A DNA stretch of 64,000 nucleotides from Elioraea tepidiphila DSM 17972 (GCF_000378465.1 NZ_KB899910.1:62001-126000); one strand, 5' to 3'; shown: positions 8,649 to 18,317, numbered from the stretch's first letter. Notes: generated from the sequence alone by a model not told the origin. Translations and numbers: made by a program.

Positions 8649-9479
8649 TCATGAGGGTGCGCCGAACGCGAGCGTGCCGAGTTCCATGATGCCATGGCCC
8701 TCGTCGCCCACCAGGAAGACGCGCTGGCCGAGGCCGCGGGTCGGCGCGCCGTCGCCGCCGACCCAGTCGGTCGCGCGGCCGAGCCGGATCGGATCGGGCT
8801 GGCTCGCGGCATCGGCGACGTAGATCGCCGGGATGTAGACCTCGCCGTCGGGACCGTCGCGTACCGACATGGTGGTGCGGCGCCAGAACAGGTCGCGCGG
8901 CCGCTCGGGGGGGTGGAACTCCAGCGCGGCGACACGTTCGGTCGGCACCCAGAAGCACTTGCCGGTGGTGGTCAGCACCTCGAAGAAGCCGGAGCAGAGA
9001 TCGTCGGCGTCGCGGAAATCGGTGAAGGGCGCCGACCCGGCGAAACCGGCCGCGGGCGGGCGCGCCTCCTCGGCCTCGGCGAGCGCGCGCACCGCGCCGG
9101 CGGGGTCGCCCGCGCGAAGCTGGACGAGTGCCGCGAGCATGCGTTTCAGGTGCGGGCTCGGCTCGCCGAGGAACTCGGGCAGGCGGCCCTCGGTCCAGAT
9201 CTGCCGGCGCGCCTGCTCGGCGCGGACGAGCTGGCGGAACGCCGCCCCCTGGAGCGCCAGCGCCGGCTCCATGGTGGTGAGCGCATCCATCAGCGTGTCG
9301 GCGCGCTCCAGGTTGCCCTGGAACAGCAGCAGCTCCGCGAGCAGCATGCGCGGCGCCGGATCCGCGGGCGCCTTGCGCACCGCCGCGTTCGCCGCCGCCA
9401 CCGCGTCGTCGAGCCTGCCGGCGCGGAACAGCGCGCCCGGGGAGGTCGGATCGGCCGTCTGGCCAGTCGGGTCGGTCAT
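8649..9479 (-). CDS. tagJ: T6SS accessory protein TagJ (ImpE family)
   Basis: Predicted 276 aa. The N-terminal half is TPR-like helical (ALFRAGRLDDAVAAANAAVRKAPADPAPRMLLAELLLFQGNLERA), and the C-terminal half is the ImpE domain, including an FWVPTERV segment. TagJ proteins bind the N-terminal helix of TssB and act in sheath assembly or recycling alongside ClpV. The ATG overlaps the stop of the second tssC by 4 bp, so the two are coupled. ImpE family members are usually about 260-280 aa, as here. Confidence 0.88.
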   Translation of the reverse strand: MTDPTGQTADPTSPGALFRAGRLDDAVAAANAAVRKAPADPAPRMLLAELLLFQGNLERADTLMDALTTMEPALALQGAAFRQLVRAEQARRQIWTEGRLPEFLGEPSPHLKRMLAALVQLRAGDPAGAVRALAEAEEARPPAAGFAGSAPFTDFRDADDLCSGFFEVLTTTGKCFWVPTERVAALEFHPPERPRDLFWRRTTMSVRDGPDGEVYIPAIYVADAASQPDPIRLGRATDWVGGDGAPTRGLGQRVFLVGDEGHGIMELGTLAFGAPS

Positions 9480-11002
9480 GCCGCGCTCCTCGCCGGTACT
9501 TCAGTAACAAGTCGGAAGGTTGCCGCAACGTCATCGAGCTGGAACTGCGGCTGGAGATGGATGGTGCAGCCGTACTGGCCCGGCTTGCCGGGCAGCTCGC
9601 TCACCTGCACCTGGGCGGCGGCCAGGGGATAGCGCGCCATCATCTCCGCGCCCGCGCGCGCATTCGCGTTCACGTAGTTGGCGAGCCAGTCGCGCAGCAT
9701 CGCCTCGCAATCCTCGGCCGAGGCGTAGGAGCCGACCTTCTCGCGCCCGAGCATCTTCACGTAGTGCGCGAAGCGGCTGACGCAGAGCATGGTCGAGAGC
9801 TGCGCCGAGAGCCGCGCATTCGCGCTCGCCGCCGCGCCCCGTTCGCCCGTGTAGGCGCGCGCGACCTGGAGCGACCGGCAGGCGCCGAACGCCGCTTCCA
9901 GCGTATTGCGCAGCCAGGTGAGCGGGATGAAGCCGAGCTCCGAGAGGTCCTGGTCCTGCCGGTCGGTGAGCGCGATCTCGGTGGCGAAGCGCGGGCCGAC
10001 CCCGGCGCGATCGGACGGGAAGCGCTCGACGGGCAGGTTGACGACCAGCCCGCCCCCGATCCGGTCGCGGTCGGTGCCCTTGACGTCGGCCGGCCAGCCA
10101 TGCGCCGAGACGGCGCGCGCCACCACCGCGGCGAAGGCGTAGACCGCCCCGACCCAGGGCCGGTCCGACAGCCGGCCGCACGCCTCGGCATAGACGAAGC
10201 CGTCGGCCCGCGTGCCGTCATTGGCATGGGCCGTGCGCGCCAGCACGCGCGGCAGCACCACGCCGAGGAAGCGGGCATCCTCGCGGTCCTGGAGGCTGCG
10301 CCAGCGCGCGTAGTCCTGGGTGCGGAAGATCGAGGCAAGGTCGCGCACGCCGGACAGCTCGCCGAAATGCTCGACCCCGAACAGCGACGCATCGGCGTTC
10401 ACCACGAAGGGCGCGAAGGCGGCCGCGGCGACGCCGGCCATGGCGGAGAGTGCCGCGACATCGTCGGTCGGGTAGTCGGGGCCCCGGCGATGGCGCACGT
10501 GATAGTCGCCGATCAAGAGGCCGAAGGGCTCGCCGCCCGGCGTGCCGAACTCGCCCTCGTAGACCTTGTCGAAGATGCGGCTCTGGTCGAACTCGATCGC
10601 GCGTTCGAGATCGCGCACCAGTTCGGCCCAGGGCAGGGTGATCACCTTCAGCTTCACCCGCGGCAGCGCCCCCGCCTCGGCGACCAGCCATTGCAGCCCG
10701 CGCCAGGACGCCTCCAGCGCGGCGAGGCGAGGATGGTGAAGGATGGCATCGACCTGATCGGCGAGCATCGCATCGAGCGCGGCGACATCGCGATCGAGGG
10801 CGAGCCGCAGCGCCTCGGGATCGTCGAGCAGCCGCGCGCCCTCCGCCTGGCCGAACCAGGCGGCGAGCGGCGGCACCTGGCCGGCCACGAACATGGCGAG
10901 CCGTTCGGCCGCGCCTTCGCCCGCGCGGCCGAACAGGGCTCCGGCCAGCACCGCATCGCGCAGCGGGGCGGCCGCACCGGTCTCTGAGCCGCCCTCCGTC
11001 AC
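9476..11002 (-). CDS. tssC2: second TssC-family sheath protein (TssC paralogue)
   Basis: Predicted 508 aa. It aligns by eye along its full length with the neighbouring Tss[72 protein letters not shown] and the C-terminal KPGQYGCTIHLQPQFQLDDV. Divergence is high, so this is an old paralogue rather than a recent copy. Agrobacterium tumefaciens also has two adjacent TssC proteins (TssC40 and TssC41), of which only one has been shown to pair with TssB in the sheath. The role of this copy is therefore uncertain. It lies 22 bp downstream of tssC and overlaps tagJ. Confidence 0.88.
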   Translation of the reverse strand: MTEGGSETGAAAPLRDAVLAGALFGRAGEGAAERLAMFVAGQVPPLAAWFGQAEGARLLDDPEALRLALDRDVAALDAMLADQVDAILHHPRLAALEASWRGLQWLVAEAGALPRVKLKVITLPWAELVRDLERAIEFDQSRIFDKVYEGEFGTPGGEPFGLLIGDYHVRHRRGPDYPTDDVAALSAMAGVAAAAFAPFVVNADASLFGVEHFGELSGVRDLASIFRTQDYARWRSLQDREDARFLGVVLPRVLARTAHANDGTRADGFVYAEACGRLSDRPWVGAVYAFAAVVARAVSAHGWPADVKGTDRDRIGGGLVVNLPVERFPSDRAGVGPRFATEIALTDRQDQDLSELGFIPLTWLRNTLEAAFGACRSLQVARAYTGERGAAASANARLSAQLSTMLCVSRFAHYVKMLGREKVGSYASAEDCEAMLRDWLANYVNANARAGAEMMARYPLAAAQVQVSELPGKPGQYGCTIHLQPQFQLDDVAATFRLVTEVPARSAA

Positions 11003-11024
11003 GACCCCGGTCCGGCCCCCGGGC

Positions 11025-12518
11025 TCAGGCCTTCTGCGGGATGCGCGCGACCATGCGCATGGAGGTGGTGAGCTCCTCCATCTGCAGCCACGGGCGCATG
11101 TACGCGACCGCGTTGTAGGCGCCCGGCTTGCCCGGAATCTCCTTCACCTCGACGCGGGCCTCGCGCAGCGGATAGCGCGCCTTCATCTCCGGCCCCGCAT
11201 TCGGGTTGCCGTTGACGTAGTTGCTGATCCAGCGGTTCAGCCACGCCTCGCAGTCGGAGGCCTCCATGAACGAGCCGATCTTGTCGCGCGCCATCACCTT
11301 GAGGAAGTGCGCGAACCGGCTGGTCGCCATGATGTAGGGCAGGCGCGCCGAGATCGCGGCGTTCGCGGTCGCCTCCGGCCGGTCGTACTTCTTCGGCTTC
11401 TGCGTGGTCTGCGCGCCGAAGAACACCGCGTAGTCGGTGTTCTTGTAGTGGCAGAGCGGCAGGAAGCCGAGATTCGAGAGCTCGTTCTCGCGCCGGTCGG
11501 TGATGCCGATCTCGGTCGGGCACTTCGCGTCGGGGTCGCCGTCATCCGAGGTGAAGACGTGGGTCGGCAGGTTCTCGACCTTGCCGCCGCCCTCGGCGCC
11601 GCGGATCGCGGTGCAGAACCCGTACTTGGCGAAGGCGTCGGTGAGCCGCGCGCCCATCACATAGGCCGCGTTCATCCAGCAGTAGTCGTGATGGCCCATC
11701 GCCTGGGCGGCACCCGCCTCGTTGAACGGCGCCTCCTCGTAGCCGAACTCCTCGATCGGCTTGGTGTTCGCGCCGTAGGGCAGGCGCGCGAGCACGCGCG
11801 GCATGACGAGGGAGACGAAGCGGCTGTCCTCGGTGTCGCGGAACGAGCGCCACTTCATGTACTCGGCGGTCTCGAAGATCTTGGCGAGGTCGCGCGGCTT
11901 CGAGAGCTCGGTCCAGTCCGAGAAGCCGAAGAGCTGGGCGCTCGCCGCCGAGAGGAACGGCGCGAAGGAGGCCGCCGCGACGTTGCTGATCAGCCGCAGC
12001 GTCTCGATGTCGTCGGGGTGGTTCGTCCACTCGTAGTCGCCGATCAGCGCGCCATAGGGCTCGCCGCCCGGCGTGCCGAACTCGTTCTCGTAGATCTTCT
12101 TGAAGAGCTGGCTCTGGTCGAACTCGGTCGCCTTGGTCAGATCGCGGTTCAGCTCGCGCTTGGTCGCGTTCAGCACGCGGATCTTGAGGCTCGTTCCGGT
12201 CTCCGAGTTCATCACCAGGTAGTGCAGGCCGCGCCAGGTGCCTTCCAGCTTGGTGAAGGCGGGCTGATGCATGATCTCGGCGAGCTGGGCCGACATCTTG
12301 CGGTCGATCGCCTCGATCGCGCGGTTGAACGTGACCGTGAGGTTCTTGTTGAAGGTGACGGTGCCCTTCAACGCCTCCTCGGTCAGCGTCTTGATCAGCT
12401 CCTCGGCGCGGTCCTTCTCGGTCTGCTTGGTCGCGGCGATCGCCGCACCGAGCAGGCTCTCGGTCTCGACCGCTGCCGCGCCGGGTGCGCCGGCGGGAGC
12501 GCCTTGTGCCTCGGCCAT
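11025..12518 (-). CDS. tssC: T6SS contractile sheath large subunit TssC (VipB)
   Basis: Predicted 497 aa, the standard TssC length. Canonical blocks are present: [61 protein letters not shown] and the C-terminal [20 protein letters not shown]. With TssB it forms the cytoplasmic contractile sheath that drives Hcp-VgrG ejection. It starts 4 bp after the tssB stop, so TssB and TssC are tightly coupled. Of the two paralogues this one is closer to canonical TssC and is the likely main sheath subunit. Confidence 0.95.
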   Translation of the reverse strand: MAEAQGAPAGAPGAAAVETESLLGAAIAATKQTEKDRAEELIKTLTEEALKGTVTFNKNLTVTFNRAIEAIDRKMSAQLAEIMHQPAFTKLEGTWRGLHYLVMNSETGTSLKIRVLNATKRELNRDLTKATEFDQSQLFKKIYENEFGTPGGEPYGALIGDYEWTNHPDDIETLRLISNVAAASFAPFLSAASAQLFGFSDWTELSKPRDLAKIFETAEYMKWRSFRDTEDSRFVSLVMPRVLARLPYGANTKPIEEFGYEEAPFNEAGAAQAMGHHDYCWMNAAYVMGARLTDAFAKYGFCTAIRGAEGGGKVENLPTHVFTSDDGDPDAKCPTEIGITDRRENELSNLGFLPLCHYKNTDYAVFFGAQTTQKPKKYDRPEATANAAISARLPYIMATSRFAHFLKVMARDKIGSFMEASDCEAWLNRWISNYVNGNPNAGPEMKARYPLREARVEVKEIPGKPGAYNAVAYMRPWLQMEELTTSMRMVARIPQKA

Positions 12519-12522
12519 CGGA

Positions 12523-13029
12523 TCACTCCCCCTTCTTGTCGAGGCCGAGCTCGGCCGACAGGGTCTTCAGCTTCTCCTCGTTCTGCAGGACCTGCTCCAG
12601 CAGACCCTCCAGTTCCTCGGAACGATCCACCTTGCTCATGAGATCGCGCAGCTTGTTGCGCGTCTCCAGGAGCGCCTTCAGCGCCGGCACCTGCTCGACG
12701 ATCCGACCGGGATCGAAGTCGTCGATGCTGTTGAACTTCAGGTTCACGGCCATCTGGCTGCCGTCATCGGCGAGCTTGTTGTCGACCTTCAGGTTCAGGC
12801 CGACATTCATCCGCGCCATGACGTCGTTGAAGTTGTCGCGGTCGATCTGGACGAACTTGCGCTCGCTCATCGGCCGCAGCGGCTGCGTCGGATCGCCCGA
12901 GAAATCACCCAGCACGCCGACGACGAAGGGCAGCTCGCGCTGGACCATCGCGCCTTCCGTCTCGACCTCGTAGGTGATGTGCACACGCGGCCGACGGACG
13001 CGCGTCAGCTTCTCGTGAACGCTCGCCAT
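12523..13029 (-). CDS. tssB: T6SS contractile sheath small subunit TssB (VipA)
   Basis: Predicted 168 aa from the ATG at 13029 (MASVHEKL), which follows a strong ribosome binding site (AAGGAGGAAAGG). The open frame extends 27 codons further upstream without support. The TssB core is clear: [48 protein letters not shown] and a C-terminal helix ending [12 protein letters not shown]. The N-terminal helix is the likely contact for TagJ or ClpV, both encoded here. First gene after a candidate promoter at 13109-13138. Confidence 0.95.
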   Translation of the reverse strand: MASVHEKLTRVRRPRVHITYEVETEGAMVQRELPFVVGVLGDFSGDPTQPLRPMSERKFVQIDRDNFNDVMARMNVGLNLKVDNKLADDGSQMAVNLKFNSIDDFDPGRIVEQVPALKALLETRNKLRDLMSKVDRSEELEGLLEQVLQNEEKLKTLSAELGLDKKGE

Positions 13030-13108
13030 GCGCGCCTTTCCTCCTTCGACATGGACAAGATCGACGGGTGGCGGCGGGAGAGCCGCTCTGCACCCCGATA
13101 CAAGCTTC

Positions 13109-13138
13109 ACGATACGGCGCGCGCAACCGCCGGGTCAA
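13109..13138 (-). promoter_or_regulatory. candidate sigma-70 promoter for tssB and downstream sheath/baseplate genes
   Basis: On the minus strand: TTGACC, an 18-bp spacer, then TATCGT, about 80 bp upstream of the tssB start in the 147-bp tssA-tssB gap. The -35 matches 5 of 6 consensus bases. It would let the sheath genes be expressed independently of tssA. Confidence 0.45.
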
Positions 13139-13176
13139 CACGATCCCGACGCGGACCGACCGCGGTGTGAGCCGCG

Positions 13177-14298
13177 TCACTCCGGCGGCGGCGGCGGACG
13201 AATCCCGAGCGCGGTGAGGAACGCCTGGCGCGCCGTCTCGTCCTGCAACGTCTCCTGCAACAGCTCGGGAAGCGTCATGCGCCCGCGCCGCACCGCCTCC
13301 TCCAGGGTATAGGAGAGCGGCGAGTGCGGCTCGACGCGGCGGAACCAGCGTGCCACGTCGTCGAGCAGCTTCAGCGCGTCCTCGCGGCTGGCGATCTCGC
13401 CCGGCCGGGCGGGGCCGCGCGCCGGCGCCCCGGCCGCGCTCACCGCGTCGCCCGCCGCCGCACCGGAGGCTGCTTCCGCGCCCGCCTCCGCGCCCTCGTC
13501 GGGTGCATTCGCACCTGCGAAGCGAAGCAGTGCGGCGAGCACGGCCTCGAGCAATCCGCGCACCGCCGAGGTCGGCGGCGCCGCCGCGCCCGCCTTCGTG
13601 TCGAGCGCCTCGCCCAGCGCCTGCCAGGCGGCGAGCGCGTCGCGCACGGCGGGGAGCAGCTCCGCCCAATGCGCGCGGGGCATCTGCGCCGCCCCCTTCT
13701 CGATCATGTCGAGCGAGAGCGCCCCGGCGGCGATGCGCGCCTGGCGCCGCTCGGGCTCAAGGCTCTGCAACGCGTCGGCCTGCTCGATCTGCCAGAGCGC
13801 GATCGGCGCGCCCTGGACGTCGCGGAACAACGCCACCTTGCGGATCGGCTGGGCCAGCGTGCCGTCGCCGCCGACCCCGTTCAGCCCGGCCACCCCCGCC
13901 ACGGTCGTTTCCAGACCATCCTCATCGGGACGTGGATAGATCGTGTCCCAGAATGCATCCACGAGCCCGTGCATCACCTTGATGCCGGCCGCGAGGCCAT
14001 CGAAGCCGTGATGACGCAGCAGCGCCTCGGTGTACCAGGACGCCACTTCGAGATCCTTGGACTGGCTCTCCAGCGCCTTGGCGGCGAGGTCCTCGATCGT
14101 GCGCCATTGCGGCGGCACGGCGGTCTCCTCGGGTGTCGCGTCCATCGCGCGTTCGGCCGCGCGTGCCTCGGCGCGCGCATCGCGCAGACGGTAGTAGGTG
14201 GAGCTTGGCGAGAAATCCTGCCGCAGATCCACCCCCGCCGGATTGTCGCCTTCGATCGGCTGAAGGAACCGTGCGAGGTCAAAACCGTCGAGCGCCAC
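13177..14298 (-). CDS. tssA: T6SS cap/baseplate protein TssA
   Basis: Predicted 373 aa. The N-terminal ImpA_N domain is evident: FLQPIEGDNPAGVDLRQD, then WRTIEDLAAKALESQSKDLEVASWYTEALLRHHGFDGLAAG and FWDTIYPRPDEDG. A low-complexity Ala/Gly/Glu linker (about 265-300) precedes a short C-terminal helical region (ALKLLDDVARWFRRVEPHSPLSY). TssA primes baseplate assembly and coordinates tail tube and sheath growth. It is divergent from tssH across a 120-bp region, and is the first gene of the leftward operon. Confidence 0.93.
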   Translation of the reverse strand: MALDGFDLARFLQPIEGDNPAGVDLRQDFSPSSTYYRLRDARAEARAAERAMDATPEETAVPPQWRTIEDLAAKALESQSKDLEVASWYTEALLRHHGFDGLAAGIKVMHGLVDAFWDTIYPRPDEDGLETTVAGVAGLNGVGGDGTLAQPIRKVALFRDVQGAPIALWQIEQADALQSLEPERRQARIAAGALSLDMIEKGAAQMPRAHWAELLPAVRDALAAWQALGEALDTKAGAAAPPTSAVRGLLEAVLAALLRFAGANAPDEGAEAGAEAASGAAAGDAVSAAGAPARGPARPGEIASREDALKLLDDVARWFRRVEPHSPLSYTLEEAVRRGRMTLPELLQETLQDETARQAFLTALGIRPPPPPE

Positions 14299-14350
14299 AC
14301 CTGCCTCCCTGCATGCCGGCGCAAGGCCGCGCCGGGTGCCACGCCGGCGC

Positions 14351-14380
14351 TGGACAACCCGCCGGCGACAAACCTACTGT
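14351..14380 (+). promoter_or_regulatory. candidate promoter for tssH and hcp genes
   Basis: In the 120-bp divergent tssA-tssH gap the plus strand has TGGACA (5 of 6 to the -35 consensus), an 18-bp spacer and TACTGT (weak -10). The start site would fall about 30 bp before the tssH GTG. No matching leftward promoter for tssA stood out. Confidence 0.35.
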
Positions 14381-14418
14381 GACCCGCCCCAGGGCGAAAC
14401 GGAAGCGGAGGGAACCAC

Positions 14419-17061
14419 GTGGCGGCGATCGACCTCAAGGCCCTGGTGGGTCGCCTGAATGACTACTGCCGGCGGCAGTTGGAGGCGGCGGCGGGACTCA
14501 CCCTCTCGCGCACCCATTACAACATCGAGATCGAGCACTGGCTGCTCAAGCTCGCCGACGCGGCCGACAGCGATCTCGGCTACATCTTCCGCAACTACGA
14601 TGTCGATCCGGGCCGGTTCACCACCGACCTCACGCGCGTGCTCGACAAGCTGAAGACCGGCAACAGCCGCGCGCCGGCGATCTCGCCCAACGTGATCGAG
14701 CTGATGAAGCAGGCCTGGCTGCTCGCGAGCCTGGAGCAGAACGCCGGGCGGCTGCGCTCGGGCCATCTGCTGCTCGCGCTGCTGGTGGACGAGGATCTCG
14801 CCCGGCTCGCGCACGAGGCCTCGCCCCAGTTCGCCAAGATCAACTCGGCGATGCTGAAGCGCGACCTCGCCTCGATCACCAAGGACAGCGCCGAGGCCAA
14901 GACCGCGACCCAGATGGCGGAGGCCGGCGCCGCGCCCGGGCCCGACGGTGCGCCCTCGGCGCGTCCCGCCTCCACGGCGGCGCTCGATCAGTTCACGATC
15001 GACCTGACCGCGCGCGCCAAGGCCGGCAAGATCGACCCGATCCTCGGCCGCGACACCGAGATCCGCCAGGTGATCGACATCCTCACACGGCGGCGCCAGA
15101 ACAACCCGATCCTCACCGGCGAGGCGGGCGTGGGCAAGACCGCCGTGGTCGAGGGTTTCGCCGACCGGATCGCCAAGGGCGACGTGCCGGATGCGCTCAA
15201 GGACGTCACGATCCGCACGCTCGATCTCGGCCTGCTGCAGGCCGGCGCCGGCGTGAAGGGCGAGTTCGAGAACCGGCTGAAATCGGTGATCGAGGAGGTG
15301 CGGGCCTCGCCCAAGCCGATCATCCTGTTCATCGACGAGGCGCATACGCTGATCGGCGCGGGCGGTTCGGCCGGCCAGGGCGATGCGGCGAACCTGCTCA
15401 AGCCCGCGCTCGCGCGCGGCGAACTGCGCACCATCGCCGCGACCACCTGGGCCGAGTACAAGAAGTACTTCGAGAAGGATGCCGCGCTGACCCGCCGCTT
15501 CCAGGTGGTGCGCGTCGAGGAGCCGAGCGAGCCCGTGGCGGTCGCGATGATCCGCGGCCTCGTCCACATCCTGGAGAAGCACCACAAGGTGCGCATCCTC
15601 GACGAGGCGGTCGAGGCGGCGGTGAAGCTCTCCGCGCGCTACATCCCCTCGCGCCAGAACCCCGACAAGGGCGTGTCGCTGATCGACACCGCCTGCGCGC
15701 GCGTGGCGATGAGCCAGGCCGCGATCCCCGCGCCGATCGAGGAGAAGCAGCGCCGGCTCGCGCTGATCGACACCGAGGTCGAGATTCTCGACCGAGAGAT
15801 GGCGGCCGGCGCCGACCATGGCGCGCGCAAGGGCGAGCTGCTGGAGGAGCGCCAGAAGGTCGCCGAGGCGCTGAAGGCGCTGGAGGAGCGCTGGGAGCAG
15901 GAGAAGACGCTGGTCGCGGAGATGCAGGAGATCCGCGGCAAGATCGAGAGCAAGGAGGACACCGGCGACAAGGACGCGCTGCGCGCCAGCCTGACCGCGC
16001 TCAATGACCGGCTGCATGCGCTCCAGGGCGAGCATCCGCTCATCCACCCGGTGGTGGACAGCAACGCGATCGCCGAGATCGTCGAGTCCTGGACCGGCAT
16101 CCCGGCCGGGCGGATGCAGTCGGACGAGATCCGCACCATCCTGACGCTGAAGGAGAAGATGGAGGAGCGGATCGTTGGCCAGCCGCAGGCGCTGGAGGCG
16201 ATCGCCCAGGCGGTGCGCACCAGCCGGGCGAAACTCTCGGATCCGCGCAAGCCGCTCGGCGTGTTCCTGATGGTCGGCACCTCGGGCACGGGCAAGACCG
16301 AGACGGCGCTCACGCTCGCCGACCTGCTCTACGGCGGTGAGCAGAACCTCACCGTGATCAACATGAGCGAGTTCAAGGAGGAGCATAAGGTCTCGCTCCT
16401 GATGGGCTCACCGCCCGGCTATGTGGGCTACGGCGAGGGCGGCGTGCTGACCGAGGCGGTGCGCCGGCGCCCCTACTCGGTGGTGCTGCTGGACGAGATG
16501 GAGAAGGCGCACCCCGGCGTGCAGGACATCTTCTACCAGGTGTTCGACAAGGGGAACATGAAGGACGGCGAAGGCCGCGACATCGACTTCAAGAACACCA
16601 TCATCATCATGACCTCCAATGCCGGCACCGACGCGATCGCCAAGCTCTGCGCCGATCCCGAGACGATGCCGGACGCCGCCGGCCTCGCCGAGGCGATCCG
16701 GCCGGACCTCTTGAAGGTGTTCAAGCCGGCCTTCCTCGGCCGGGTCACGATGGTGCCGTACTTCCCGCTGTCGGAGTCGGTGCTGCGCCAGATCGTGCTG
16801 CTGCAGCTCGGGCGCATCCGCAAGCGGCTGTTCGAGAACTACCGCGCGAGCTTCACCTGGGAGGACAGTCTCGTCGAGACCATCGCCGGGCGGTGCAAGC
16901 ACAGCGAAACCGGCGCGCGCAACGTGGAGAACATCCTTTCGCGCACCATGCTGCCGGAGATGTCGGCGGAGATTCTGCAACGACTTGCGGAAGGGAAGAC
17001 CATCGCAACCGCGCATGTCGGGCTGGATTCGGAGGGCGGGTTCCGTTACGCTATCAACTGA
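14419..17061 (+). CDS. tssH: T6SS sheath-recycling AAA+ ATPase TssH (ClpV)
   Basis: Predicted 880 aa, typical of ClpV. It starts at GTG 14419 after GGAAGCGGAGGGA. An N-terminal Clp-N domain covers about residues 1-160. AAA1 has Walker A at 234-241 (GEAGVGKT) and Walker B in ILFIDEAHTL. A middle coiled-coil domain lies near residues 440-530. AAA2 has Walker A at 620-627 (GTSGTGKT) and Walker B VVLLDEMEKAHP. The D2 sensor region and a ClpB-type C-terminus complete the protein. ClpV disassembles contracted TssB-TssC sheaths. It heads the rightward unit with the two hcp genes. Confidence 0.96.
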   Translation: MAAIDLKALVGRLNDYCRRQLEAAAGLTLSRTHYNIEIEHWLLKLADAADSDLGYIFRNYDVDPGRFTTDLTRVLDKLKTGNSRAPAISPNVIELMKQAWLLASLEQNAGRLRSGHLLLALLVDEDLARLAHEASPQFAKINSAMLKRDLASITKDSAEAKTATQMAEAGAAPGPDGAPSARPASTAALDQFTIDLTARAKAGKIDPILGRDTEIRQVIDILTRRRQNNPILTGEAGVGKTAVVEGFADRIAKGDVPDALKDVTIRTLDLGLLQAGAGVKGEFENRLKSVIEEVRASPKPIILFIDEAHTLIGAGGSAGQGDAANLLKPALARGELRTIAATTWAEYKKYFEKDAALTRRFQVVRVEEPSEPVAVAMIRGLVHILEKHHKVRILDEAVEAAVKLSARYIPSRQNPDKGVSLIDTACARVAMSQAAIPAPIEEKQRRLALIDTEVEILDREMAAGADHGARKGELLEERQKVAEALKALEERWEQEKTLVAEMQEIRGKIESKEDTGDKDALRASLTALNDRLHALQGEHPLIHPVVDSNAIAEIVESWTGIPAGRMQSDEIRTILTLKEKMEERIVGQPQALEAIAQAVRTSRAKLSDPRKPLGVFLMVGTSGTGKTETALTLADLLYGGEQNLTVINMSEFKEEHKVSLLMGSPPGYVGYGEGGVLTEAVRRRPYSVVLLDEMEKAHPGVQDIFYQVFDKGNMKDGEGRDIDFKNTIIIMTSNAGTDAIAKLCADPETMPDAAGLAEAIRPDLLKVFKPAFLGRVTMVPYFPLSESVLRQIVLLQLGRIRKRLFENYRASFTWEDSLVETIAGRCKHSETGARNVENILSRTMLPEMSAEILQRLAEGKTIATAHVGLDSEGGFRYAIN

Positions 17062-17138
17062 TGGGTGACATGCCGGGACAACGCGCGACAGCCCCGTGGC
17101 GTTGACCGGCCAGAGCGCGCCGAGAAAGGAAGGATCTC

Positions 17139-17615
17139 ATGGCCATCTACATGCACTATGAGGGGATCGAGGGGAACGTCACCGCCAAGGGCTACGAGAA
17201 GTGGATCGAAGTGAACTCGTTCCAGTTCGGTTCCGGCCGCGGCATCACGACGCCGACCGGCCGCGCGGCGAACCGTGAGTCCTCCGCCCCGTCGATCAGC
17301 GAGGTCGTGGTCACCAAGACGATGGACAAGGCCTCGCCCATGCTGTTCCAGGAGGGCTTGGTCGGCATGGACGGCAAGGTGGTGAAGGTCGTCATCACCC
17401 GCACCGGCAAGGAGATGGAGGAACTCTGCGCCTACAAGTTCGAGGATGTCCTGGTGTCGGGCTACTCCGTCTCCACGGGCGGGGACGCGCCGTCGGAGTC
17501 GCTGTCGCTCAACTTCGTGAAGTTCGAATACAACTACAAGGGCAGCGATGCCGCCGGCGCCAAGGGCGGGCCGGTCAAGGTCGCCTATGACATCGGCGCG
17601 GCCAAGACGATGTGA
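17139..17615 (+). CDS. hcp: T6SS tube protein Hcp, copy 1
   Basis: Predicted 158 aa, standard Hcp length. Shows AIYMHYEGIEGNVTAKGYEKWIEV at the start, the RTGKEMEELCAYKFEDVLVSGYSVS block and the FVKFEYNYKG strand typical of the hexameric Hcp ring, which forms the inner tube of the T6SS and is secreted. Good ribosome binding site (AGAAAGGAAGGA). Located 77 bp after tssH and followed 173 bp later by a second copy with about 24 amino acid differences (roughly 85% identity counted by eye). Confidence 0.95.
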   Translation: MAIYMHYEGIEGNVTAKGYEKWIEVNSFQFGSGRGITTPTGRAANRESSAPSISEVVVTKTMDKASPMLFQEGLVGMDGKVVKVVITRTGKEMEELCAYKFEDVLVSGYSVSTGGDAPSESLSLNFVKFEYNYKGSDAAGAKGGPVKVAYDIGAAKTM

Positions 17616-17788
17616 CGCCACCGGCGGGCTCGGACGACGGTCCGGGCGTGGCGTGTCGCCGACAGGTCCGACTGGCATCGTGAAAGGGTTTCGGCTACGG
17701 TGATTGGGGACATCGGTGACGTTGCCCGGGCGGGTCGTTCGGGCCTCAGCAGCCGTACCGACAGCATGGACTGAGAGGGAAGGGTCTC
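17616..17788. other. hcp1-hcp2 intergenic region
   Basis: 173 bp without a gene. I see no clear terminator or promoter; the second hcp has its own ribosome binding site (GAGAGGGAAGGG). The length would allow a separate promoter for hcp copy 2, but I cannot point to one. Confidence 0.4.
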
Positions 17789-18265
17789 ATGGCCATCTAC
17801 ATGAAGTACGACGGGATCGACGGGAACGTCACCGCCAAGGGCTACGAGAAATGGATCGAGCTGAACTCGCTGCAGTTCGGCTCGGGGCGCGGCATCTCCA
17901 CACCCACCGGCAGGGCGGCGAACCGGGAAGCCTCCGCTCCCTCGGTCAGCGAGGTCGTCGTCACCAAGCAGATGGACAAGGCCTCGCCACTGCTGTTCCA
18001 GGAGGGCCTCATCGGCATGGACGGCAAGGTGGTGAAGATCGTCATCACCCGCACCGGCAAGGAGATGGAGGAACTCTGCACCTACAAGTTCGAGGACACG
18101 CTGGTCGCGAGCTACTCCGTCTCCTCGGGTGGTGATGCGCCGATGGAATCGCTGTCGCTCAACTTCGTGAAGTTCGAATACAAGTACAAGGGGAGCGACG
18201 CCAAGGGCGCAGCCGGCGGAGCAATGACCGTCGCCTACGACATCGGCGCGGCCAAGACCATGTGA
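17789..18265 (+). CDS. hcp2: T6SS tube protein Hcp, copy 2
   Basis: Predicted 158 aa and clearly a tandem duplicate of the preceding gene: both begin MAIYM and both end in VAYDIGAAKTM. Differences are mostly conservative (H6K, E8D, V25L, F28L, M68L) but cluster near the C-terminus (about residues 132-146, for example N132K, A138K, P144A), a surface that could affect cargo or ring stacking. The two copies may be alternative tubes or effector carriers; this is inference. A strong hairpin follows the stop. Confidence 0.95.
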   Translation: MAIYMKYDGIDGNVTAKGYEKWIELNSLQFGSGRGISTPTGRAANREASAPSVSEVVVTKQMDKASPLLFQEGLIGMDGKVVKIVITRTGKEMEELCTYKFEDTLVASYSVSSGGDAPMESLSLNFVKFEYKYKGSDAKGAAGGAMTVAYDIGAAKTM

Positions 18266-18288
18266 GACGCGCGATCCGCGCGACCGCC

Positions 18289-18317
18289 ACGGGCCCGGCG
18301 CGCCACGCCGGGCCCGT
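18289..18317. terminator. bidirectional terminator hairpin between hcp2 and pppA
   Basis: A perfect 12-bp inverted repeat (ACGGGCCCGGCG / CGCCGGGCCCGT) with a 5-base loop lies 23 bp after the hcp2 stop and 17 bp before the pppA stop on the other strand. On the plus strand it is followed by a short T-rich run (TCCGTTTCTC). Its position between convergent genes fits a shared terminator. Confidence 0.7.

Noticed and set aside
14374-16386. A 670-codon open frame antisense to tssH
   Set aside because: Low-complexity Arg/Leu/His/Asp-rich product typical of the reverse strand of very GC-rich coding DNA; tssH on the other strand is a certain gene.
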